A stretch of 64,000 nucleotides of DNA from Alkaliphilus metalliredigens QYMF (GTDB lineage Bacteria; Bacillota; Clostridia; Peptostreptococcales; Natronincolaceae). Shown here piece after piece: positions 56,995 through 64,000 of this stretch. Each line of letters opens with the position of its first letter. Positions within the stretch are counted from its first letter, which is position 1. The notes under the pieces are model-generated. The model saw nothing but the letters and a program-made list of their open reading frames with translations, made no database searches and was not told the origin of the DNA. A program made the position numbers and the translations under genes. Where the stretch lies: contig NC_009633.1 in NCBI RefSeq assembly GCF_000016985.1, forward strand, positions 2,647,539 to 2,711,538. The letters are read 5' to 3'.

Positions 56995-57552
56995 TTATAC
57001 CTCCAGTATTTCCAATTCTTTTTTGACTAACATTTCATCGACCTGTTTGTTAAACTTATCAGTGATTTTCTGAACTTCTTCTTGTGCTTGCTTTAAGTCA
57101 TCCTCAGTTAATTCACTGTCTTTTTCCATTTTCTTTAACTGCTCATTGGCATCTCGACGTCCATTTCGCAATGCAACTCTACCTTCTTCTGCTACTCTTT
57201 TTACTACCTTAGTCAACTCTTTTCTTCGCTCTTCTGTTAGTTGTGGAATGTTTAATCGAATTATTTTTCCATCATTTGAGGGATTCAGCCCTAAATCTGA
57301 CATCATCAATGCTTTCTCGATACCATTAATAACCGATGGGTCATAGGGTTGAATAATCAGTAGTCTTGGCTCTGGTGCGCTCACAGAAGCTACCTGTTTT
57401 AAAGGTGTGATTGATCCATAGTAATCCACAGTAATTCGGTCTAGCATTGAGGGGTTTGCTTTACCTGCACGAATACTATTAAAGTCATCTTTTAATACCC
57501 CTAATGTTTTTGTCATTTTCTCTTCTAGCCTTTTATGTACTTCTAATTGCAT
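56995..57552 (-). CDS. frr: Ribosome recycling factor
   Basis: A 185-residue tRNA-mimic that, with EF-G, splits the post-termination ribosome. Conserved blocks: DFNSIRAGKANPSMLDRITVDYYG, LLIIQPYDPSVI and TEERRKELTKVVKRVAEEGRVALRNGRRD. Length is exactly as usual. A GGAGGAG ribosome binding site precedes the ATG. A 32-bp tandem repeat lies in its leader. Confidence 0.96.
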   Translation of the reverse strand: MQLEVHKRLEEKMTKTLGVLKDDFNSIRAGKANPSMLDRITVDYYGSITPLKQVASVSAPEPRLLIIQPYDPSVINGIEKALMMSDLGLNPSNDGKIIRLNIPQLTEERRKELTKVVKRVAEEGRVALRNGRRDANEQLKKMEKDSELTEDDLKQAQEEVQKITDKFNKQVDEMLVKKELEILEV

Positions 57553-57570
57553 GATATCTCCTCCTTTTTA

Positions 57571-57634
57571 TATAAAAGATATGTGTATATAACTTTATTA
57601 AGTATAAAAGATATGTGGATATCGCTTTATTGAG
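57571..57634. repeat. Two-copy tandem repeat (32 bp) in the frr leader
   Basis: 57571-57602 and 57603-57634 are directly adjacent copies matching at 28 of 32 positions. Each copy includes TATAAAAGATATGTG. They lie 18-82 bases upstream of frr and could duplicate a -10-like promoter segment. Confidence 0.8.
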
Positions 57635-57702
57635 TACCCTGCGTCTTTAAAAGCAAATGACTTATTCATTAGTCATTCGTTTCTGTGTACTCTATAGACT
57701 CC

Positions 57703-58491
<789 letters not shown>

Positions 58492-58553
58492 TCAGTATAA
58501 ATAAAGACTCTTTCTGAATTAAGTCTAGTTGTATTCATGACTATATTATTGTA

Positions 58554-58578
58554 AAGGAGAACACGATGTGTTCTCCTT
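58554..58578 (-). terminator. tsf terminator or attenuator
   Basis: An 11-bp stem AAGGAGAACAC/GTGTTCTCCTT with a 3-base loop, 14 bases after the tsf stop. The T run is weak. Confidence 0.65.
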
Positions 58579-58591
58579 ACAGTTTAATTAC

Positions 58592-59239
58592 TTATTTTGC
58601 CATTTGCTTTGCTACTTCTTCAGCAAAGTTTTCTTCTTTTTTCTCAATACCTTCTCCAACTTCGAACCTTACAAATCTTCTAATAGAAAGATTTTCACCA
58701 ATTTTTGCAATCTTCTCAGTCAATAAGTCACCTATGGTTACATCAGGATTTTTCACAAAGGGCTGATCTAATAGACAGATTTCCTTTAAAAATTTATCAA
58801 TTCTTCCTTCAACCATTTTTTCAACGATTTTTTCTGGTTTACCTTCATTTAATGCTTGCTTTGTTAAAAATTCTTTTTCTTTTTCAATTATCAATGGATC
58901 AACCTCATCACGCTTTACATACTGAGGATTTGTGGCTGCAATATGCATTGCAACATCCTTAACAAAATCTTTAAATTCTTGGTTTTTCGCGACAAAATCA
59001 GTTTCAGAATTCACTTCAACTAATACACCAATTCTCCCACCATGTATGTACGATTCCACAATTCCTTCTGATGCAATTCTTCCAGCCTTTTTAGCAACAG
59101 CTGCAAGTCCTTTCTCTCTCAAAATTTCCGTAGCCTTTTCCATGTTTCCGCTGGCCTCAGTTAGGGCTTTTTTACAGTCCATCATTCCGGCACCAGTTTT
59201 TTCTCTTATTTCTTTTACCATTGCGGCAGTAATACTCAT
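58592..59239 (-). CDS. tsf: Elongation factor Ts
   Basis: A 215-residue nucleotide-exchange factor for EF-Tu. The N-terminal module [38 protein letters not shown] is diagnostic, followed by the single subdomain ([31 protein letters not shown]). It is a shorter EF-Ts, as in many Firmicutes. It follows rpsB by 73 bases. Confidence 0.96.
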   Translation of the reverse strand: MSITAAMVKEIREKTGAGMMDCKKALTEASGNMEKATEILREKGLAAVAKKAGRIASEGIVESYIHGGRIGVLVEVNSETDFVAKNQEFKDFVKDVAMHIAATNPQYVKRDEVDPLIIEKEKEFLTKQALNEGKPEKIVEKMVEGRIDKFLKEICLLDQPFVKNPDVTIGDLLTEKIAKIGENLSIRRFVRFEVGEGIEKKEENFAEEVAKQMAK

Positions 59240-59312
59240 TAATAACGCCTCCTCAATAATATTAATGGCAAGGGAACAAGGGAGTCCCCTTTTACCCTTA
59301 CCATTTATAAGT

Positions 59313-60011
59313 CTACTCTTCAGTTTGTTCTACTTGCTTACCTTCTATTATCGCATTCGCCATAGTAGCTGTAAGTAGCTTCACTGCACGAATTGCATCG
59401 TCATTACCTGGAATCATATAATCTATTTCATCTGGATCACAGTTTGTATCAACAATTGATATAACTGGAATACCCAAAGTTTGCGCTTCTTTGATAGCAA
59501 TTCTTTCTTTTCTTGGGTCAACTATGAAAAGTGCATCTGGCATTTGTGTCATTCCTTTAATACCACCTAAAAACTTTTCAAGCTTTTCCATTTCATGTCG
59601 AAGCTTAATTACTTCTTTTTTAGGAAGAACTTCAAACGTACCATCTTCTGCCATTTTTTCGAGCTTGTGTAAACGATCGATCCGTAGTTTGATTGTTTTA
59701 AAGTTGGTCAACATACCACCTAACCATCTTTGGTTAACATAGTACATACCGCATCTTTTTGCCTCTTCTTCAATTGCCTCTTGCGCTTGTTTTTTGGTTC
59801 CAACAAAAAGAATTGTACTTCCTTCTGAAGCAATTTCCTTCATGACATTGTAGCATTGTTCTACCATCTTCACAGTCTTTTGAAGATCTATGATATAGAT
59901 CCCATTTCTTTCTGTAAAGATATACTCTGCCATTTTCGGATTCCATCTTCTTGTCTGGTGTCCAAAGTGTACACCTGCTTCTAGTAATTGTTTCATTGAA
60001 ATTACTGCCAT
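59313..60011 (-). CDS. rpsB: 30S ribosomal protein S2
   Basis: A 232-residue small-subunit protein. Signatures: [58 protein letters not shown], and [33 protein letters not shown] ribosome binding site precedes the ATG. The 162-base leader (60012-60173) probably contains the operon promoter and could hold an S2 control site, but I see no clear structure. Confidence 0.96.
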
Positions 60012-60173
60012 TTACTTTGCCTCCTCTAGTTTTTACTTCCACCTTGTTCATCATTGCTCAGGACCCTTTAGGCACTTCTAAGCAAATCCCAAGATGTGTT
60101 TTTTCTCGCCTCTAGTATTCTATCACATACATTGCGGTGAATCAATAGTATTCTTAGAATTTCCCTAGTCTTT

Positions 60174-60632
60174 CTACAAATCCTTTAATATCATCAGTAC
60201 TTCTTCTAAAGAGCTTTCAAAAGGAATTTCTGTTTTGCCATATTTTAAGCTCCTGGTAAGTTGTAGTTCGCTTACCTTTTTTATGAACTCATCACTATTG
60301 AGTATAACCTCGTTTTCATATAAATATTCAGCAATTTCTCTGGTAGACATACCTGGTTGAATCGTTACCCAAAATGCATTCTTCTCTTTTTCACCGTTTT
60401 GTATATTTTCTTGTGTGTGTTTCTCCTGAGTCGTATCTAATCTGTCCTTCATTTCTTCAATTTGTTTTTCCACATTGTTTTCAATTTCTTCCACTATCTC
60501 TTTAGGCTGAAGTACATCACCAATAATAGTGCCCTCATGATTTACTAACAAATTAAAGGAGGCCGTCAAGACCATGCCAATCCCCACACCCAATAACATA
60601 CTACGTAATGAATGACTTCCCAACGATCTCAC
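60174..60632 (-). CDS. Membrane-anchored protein with MltG-N-like C-terminal domain
   Basis: A 152-residue protein: one membrane helix at about 10-30, an acidic coiled-coil-like stalk (about 42-80, KEIVEEIENNVEKQIEEMKDRL) and a small outside domain (VTIQPGMSTREIAEYLYENEVILNSDEFIKKV) that resembles the first LysM-like domain of the endolytic transglycosylase MltG (YceG). The catalytic domain is missing. It starts one base after the preceding gene and precedes rpsB. A structural role at the cell wall or flagellum is possible but unproven. Confidence 0.75.
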   Translation of the reverse strand: MRSLGSHSLRSMLLGVGIGMVLTASFNLLVNHEGTIIGDVLQPKEIVEEIENNVEKQIEEMKDRLDTTQEKHTQENIQNGEKEKNAFWVTIQPGMSTREIAEYLYENEVILNSDEFIKKVSELQLTRSLKYGKTEIPFESSLEEVLMILKDL

Positions 60633-60633
60633 C

Positions 60634-61080
60634 TCATTTAATTAACTTCATAATCATTTCGACTTCTCTAACACTCTTGTTTTGCTTCTTTGCAATTGCT
60701 TGTGGGTGCTCTCCCAACTTCAATAAGTTAATAATGTCACCATTCTTTTCAGCGAAAATTTTATAATTCAACAGTTGGCTAAAGGATTCTTCTTGGTCTT
60801 TAGCTTCGCTATCCCTATCAGTAGTAGGCTTTACCGATTGAGTTAATGAATAAACAAGTTGAATATCTTCTCTTATTAAATGGACTTCTTCTTTAATTTC
60901 ATTGATTTGATTCTGCAGATCATTTTCTGTCGTCATGGTGATGCGCCTAAGTTGTTCCTGTAAATAGTCACTTTCTTCAATTTCATTTGTATAATCCAAT
61001 TGTTGATTCTTTATCAGTATAAAAACTGAGATCACAATGATTAAACAGCCTATGGCAAAAATAAGTAAATTAGGATCCAT
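60634..61080 (-). CDS. SwrB-position protein: membrane helix, coiled coil, C-terminal helix-turn-helix-like segment
   Basis: A 148-residue protein with an N-terminal membrane helix (about residues 2-22, LLIFAIGCLIIVISVFILI), a coiled coil (LQEQLRRITMTTENDLQNQINEIKEEVHLIREDI) and a C-terminal segment INLLKLGEHPQAIAKKQNKSVREVEMIMKLI that looks like a small helix-turn-helix. The ATG at 61080 follows AGAGGTG at four bases; the frame is open to 61176. In Bacillus the gene between sigD and rpsB is swrB, also a single-pass protein with a coiled coil, which promotes flagellar assembly. Equivalence is by layout and position, not by sequence comparison. Confidence 0.7.
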   Translation of the reverse strand: MDPNLLIFAIGCLIIVISVFILIKNQQLDYTNEIEESDYLQEQLRRITMTTENDLQNQINEIKEEVHLIREDIQLVYSLTQSVKPTTDRDSEAKDQEESFSQLLNYKIFAEKNGDIINLLKLGEHPQAIAKKQNKSVREVEMIMKLIK

Positions 61081-61211
61081 CATACACCTCTTTATTATCT
61101 GTGTATTGACTCTTCTTTCTTGTGTTGGAGAGAGAACAGTCAATACACCCTCGGAATCTCCTGGGTTACAATTCATAGGGAATTCAAACTCCCTCTGATC
61201 TAAATTAAAAT

Positions 61212-61523
61212 TTATATTCGCAAATCAATTTTTTTACCTCTATGATCGAATTTATCAACTTGATCATGATTCTTGCTCTGTTTCTTATGTCTTTTTTTAT
61301 TAAATTGTTGATTGCTATGATTTTTATCATTTTCGCCAAACTGTTTACTTTTTGTTTCTTCGTTATTTTGCACTTGTGTTTGTTTATTCTTAATTTCAGT
61401 TTGTTGTTTATTTTCAGTGAACTGATGGGAAATTTTACTTCGATTCATATCATTTTGTTTGTCTTTAGATTCATGGAGACTATTTGTAAAGGAAATTTGT
61501 GAATCAATTGGCTTAATAGACAT
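61212..61523 (-). CDS. Small hydrophilic protein, Asn/Gln/Lys-rich
   Basis: A 103-residue, strongly hydrophilic and probably disordered protein: N-terminal SIKPIDSQISFTNSL, then a long Asn/Gln/Lys/His-rich stretch (FNKKRHKKQSKNHDQ) ending in DHRGKKIDLRI. I do not recognise it. It lies 11 bp after fapA and before the swrB-position gene, so it belongs to the flagellar end of the operon. The conserved-looking ends and low-complexity middle recall small linker proteins seen near sigD in clostridia; no function is assigned. Confidence 0.65.
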   Translation of the reverse strand: MSIKPIDSQISFTNSLHESKDKQNDMNRSKISHQFTENKQQTEIKNKQTQVQNNEETKSKQFGENDKNHSNQQFNKKRHKKQSKNHDQVDKFDHRGKKIDLRI

Positions 61524-61534
61524 AAGATCACCTC

Positions 61535-63349
61535 TTATTTTTCATATGGGCCTATTATAATACTTCCTTCTTTAATAGAAAGGGTGGTGTTTGAAATTTC
61601 ATCATATATTTGTCTTATACCACTACCAATTGTCATTTTAACACCTGGATGAATTTTATTAAGTGCAGATATTTTCCCTTTATTTTGATTCTGTATGTTG
61701 TATTCAAGAAGTTTCAAATCCTTCGTCAGAGAAGTATGTGTCTCTTTTAATTGTTCATAAGTACTTACTGATTTTATTAAGACCTGTTGTTTATTTTTTG
61801 GAAGTTGCGAAGCCTTCGCCATTTTCCCCAATAATCTTATAGATTGATCTAACTTTTTAACATTTTTTTCAACATCTTCGACTTCTAATTTTAACTTTTC
61901 ATAATTTTCTTTTTCATCGGGATCTACACCTACTTCAATTATTGTTGATGTTCCCATGGGAGATCCAATAGAGTGCGCTCTGATATCCACTCCTGCTCTG
62001 ATATCCCCACCAGCAATCAAACCTTTACGGCCGGTTAGTTTCACCTTGTTTTTAGTTGAGACATTACTGTGAAGGATACAGTCGGCTTCCACATCCCCTG
62101 CAGCTTTAATTGTTGTATTTTCAATGTATTTGGCAATAAGGCTACCACCGGCTTCAAGATATGCTTGGTTATTTCCCTGGACTCCACGATGCAAAATAAT
62201 ATGACCTTTTGCTATAAGTGTTGCACCTTCCACTACCCCTAAAACCTCTATATCAGATTCAGCCTCTACTGTAAAACCAGATTTCACATTACCTTTCACA
62301 AAGACTTTTCCATTAAACTTTATGTTTCCAGTTGTTGTGTCTACATCACCTGGAACCTCATACACCGTACTGACAGATAGTTTATTGTCAATAATAGAGA
62401 CCTGTCCATCCATATCAGCAAAGAGGCTAAGTCCGTCCTGGCTTTCCATTGTATTTTTACCTTTAATTAATTTTGCTTCTTTACCTTTTTTCGCATCAAT
62501 TTCTCTTCCTAGAACGTCTACTCCTTTTTCACCCTCTGTAGGTCGTGTAATTTCAGCTAATAGTTGTCCTTTTTTTACATTCTTCACTTGATCTAGTTCT
62601 TTGAAGTCTACGGTCCCATCATCCATTATCTTGGGTAAGAATTCTTTGCTTGATGAAAATTTCAAGGTAAATGTGCCATCAATCCCATGAACGGGTTTTT
62701 TCCCATTGGAAATAATAAACTCATCATCAAACTTCTTTTTTGCAATCACATCAACAATCACTTTTTCATCCACAAAGTTGATAATACCTTTCTTTCTCAA
62801 TGCCTCTTTGATAGCTTCCATACTTGGGGTTTTCCCACCATATGGCTTTGTAATCATCAGTTTTCCTGTAAGTCGATCATCCGAAACCTTAACCTTGATT
62901 TCACTATCAATCATTTTTTCAGATTGTTCTGATGCAATTTTAACTGCATTGCCAGGTTTATCATTAACAATTCCCTCAATAAGATTGAAATCAACCTTTT
63001 GTATTTTTTTCTTTTCGATGTATTCAAATATCTTCTTGACCTGCTCCGCCTTTGTTTGTGCAATGGATTCACTCATAGTAAGATATACACCATCTGGACG
63101 AAAATCGATTGCAAAGGATACTTCGTTTAATCGCATCTGCTTTAAATCAACTACCGTTTTCCCCTTAGATTCATCTTGAACATCTTTAAAATTTACTTTG
63201 ATTTTAACATGTGATTTCCGAAATAGGCTAGATTTTTTTTCTCCAATTATCTTAATTAGCATCTCTTTTTCTTCAACTTTTAGTTTTGAGATTGCCTTAT
63301 CTACAGCTTCTTGATATGTAGTCCCCTCAAATATCATCTTATCATCCAT
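61535..63349 (-). CDS. FapA/DUF342 family protein with N-terminal Jag domain
   Basis: A 604-residue protein. Residues 1-55 match the Jag N-terminal domain (FEGTTYQEAVDKAISKLKVEEKEMLIKIIGEKK). The middle carries the FapA N-terminal domain (GVYLTMSES, PSMEAIKEALRKKGI). A right-handed beta-helix repeat follows (about 350-460: GNVKSGFTVEAESDIEVLGVVEGATLIAKGHI), then a coiled coil (about 470-545). In flagellated Gram-positives this family is encoded next to sigD; in some it affects cell shape or cell-wall attachment. The exact role is unknown. Confidence 0.88.
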   Translation of the reverse strand: MDDKMIFEGTTYQEAVDKAISKLKVEEKEMLIKIIGEKKSSLFRKSHVKIKVNFKDVQDESKGKTVVDLKQMRLNEVSFAIDFRPDGVYLTMSESIAQTKAEQVKKIFEYIEKKKIQKVDFNLIEGIVNDKPGNAVKIASEQSEKMIDSEIKVKVSDDRLTGKLMITKPYGGKTPSMEAIKEALRKKGIINFVDEKVIVDVIAKKKFDDEFIISNGKKPVHGIDGTFTLKFSSSKEFLPKIMDDGTVDFKELDQVKNVKKGQLLAEITRPTEGEKGVDVLGREIDAKKGKEAKLIKGKNTMESQDGLSLFADMDGQVSIIDNKLSVSTVYEVPGDVDTTTGNIKFNGKVFVKGNVKSGFTVEAESDIEVLGVVEGATLIAKGHIILHRGVQGNNQAYLEAGGSLIAKYIENTTIKAAGDVEADCILHSNVSTKNKVKLTGRKGLIAGGDIRAGVDIRAHSIGSPMGTSTIIEVGVDPDEKENYEKLKLEVEDVEKNVKKLDQSIRLLGKMAKASQLPKNKQQVLIKSVSTYEQLKETHTSLTKDLKLLEYNIQNQNKGKISALNKIHPGVKMTIGSGIRQIYDEISNTTLSIKEGSIIIGPYEK

Positions 63350-63415
63350 GATATTCCCCCCTAGTATGATTATCCTCGATGTTTCGCTAAGATTCTCTCT
63401 TAATTAAATCTCATT

Positions 63416-64000
63416 TTATCCAAGTTTCAATACCCCTTTTAGTCTTACAATTGCCTTAGAATGAAGTTGGGATACTCTTGATTCGGAAACATCCAACACC
63501 TGTCCAATCTCTTTATAGGTAAATCCTTCATAATAATATAAAGTGACCACTGTTTTTTCTCTTTCTGACAAAGACTCAATACTACTTCTTAATAACAAAC
63601 GTTCTTCTTTATTACAAATTATTTGCTCGGGCAGATCATTTTCATCGCCTATAGGTATTTGATTATGATGTGTATCTGATAGTCTTTCTTCTAACGAAAC
63701 AATATTGAAACTGTTTATTTGCTGAAGTGTACGGTGAAAATCACCAATTGACATTTCAAGTTCTTGGGCAACTTCAAAGTCTAATACACTTCTACCTAAG
63801 CGATTTTCTGCCTTAGCATATGCGTCCTCAATTTTTTTTGATTTTTGACGAATAGACCTAGGGACCCAATCTAAGTTTCTTAACTGATCAATAATTGCTC
63901 CTCTGATCCTAATTTGAGCATAGGTTTCAAACTTAACATTCTTGTTAATATCAAATTTCTCAATTGCATCAATGAGCCCAAATATCCCGTAACTAACTAA
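63416..64000 (-). CDS. sigD: RNA polymerase sigma factor, FliA/WhiG (SigD) type, N-terminus cut off
   Basis: The frame is open from the window edge to the stop at 63416 (194 residues plus stop). The start lies outside the window. The visible part begins VSYGIFGLIDAIEKFD and includes region 2 (NVKFETYAQIRIRGAIIDQLRNLDWVPRSIR, the diagnostic FliA/WhiG stretch), region 3 (GRSVLDFEVAQELEMSIGDFHRTL) and region 4 (GFTYKEIGQVLDVSESRVSQLHSKAIVRLK). It directs transcription of flagellar, chemotaxis and autolysin genes. An internal ATG at 63754 is not the start. Confidence 0.93.
   Translation of the reverse strand, partial: LVSYGIFGLIDAIEKFDINKNVKFETYAQIRIRGAIIDQLRNLDWVPRSIRQKSKKIEDAYAKAENRLGRSVLDFEVAQELEMSIGDFHRTLQQINSFNIVSLEERLSDTHHNQIPIGDENDLPEQIICNKEERLLLRSSIESLSEREKTVVTLYYYEGFTYKEIGQVLDVSESRVSQLHSKAIVRLKGVLKLG

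Noticed and set aside
59770-60054. Open frame of 94 codons overlapping the start of rpsB on the same strand
   Set aside because: It is a shifted frame of the S2 gene with no ribosome binding site of its own and no protein-like composition.

Overview
The window is AT-rich bacterial DNA from a low-GC, endospore-forming, probably strictly anaerobic Firmicute of the Clostridia. Gene content and order most resemble Alkaliphilus-type organisms, but that is a judgement from memory, not a search. Spore genes are present (spoVS, a dacF-type carboxypeptidase, ytfJ/gerW, ymxH, tepA, ylxY, spoIIIE-type ftsK). So are flagellar genes (a sigD-type sigma factor and a FapA protein) and ferredoxin-linked 2-oxoacid metabolism.

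Left part (1-13,950), mostly minus strand. A histidine-phosphatase gene runs off the left edge. A korDABC-rpiR operon (2-oxoacid:ferredoxin oxidoreductase plus a MurR/RpiR regulator) follows, with a readable sigma-A promoter and a palindrome in its leader. Next come surE, an unrecognised plus-strand gene, a stand-alone carboxytransferase subunit (oadA type), a GNAT acetyltransferase, an RsuA/RluB pseudouridine synthase, a two-gene flavin/Fe-S redox cassette of unknown function, dacF, a MazG-like protein, ytfJ and a DUF2953 protein.

Middle (14,000-23,500). A plus-strand polyamine cluster (XRE-cupin regulator, speD, speE, speB) meets purB tail to tail. A 2,103-bp IS1634-family element (17,295-19,397) sits between them. 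It is flanked by an exact 113-bp direct duplication of the 3' end of purB, so the gene was hit but remains intact. The element carries terminator hairpins at both ends. Then come aspartate aminotransferase, a PadR regulator and a PHP phosphoesterase.

Right part (23,600-64,000), all minus strand: the conserved housekeeping super-region. In transcription order it runs sigD, fapA, three small genes in the swrB position, rpsB-tsf-pyrH-frr, a 62-residue orf, uppS-cdsA-dxr-rseP-ispG, a glycosyltransferase, polC, rimP-nusA-rnpM-ylxQ-infB-rbfA-nrnA-truB-ribF-rpsO-pnp-ylxY-M16 peptidase-ymxH, tepA, ftsK, mnmH/selU, rimO, pgsA, recA, rny, spoVS. Many units end in clear intrinsic terminators. recA has a textbook promoter with a LexA (SOS) box, and rny appears to start at an ATT codon.

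No tRNA, rRNA or CRISPR array was seen. The observations most worth follow-up are the long-duplication insertion sequence and its insulation, the ATT start of rny, the redox gene pair with its possibly structured leader, the uncharacterised plus-strand gene at 4,858, and the swrB-position genes.
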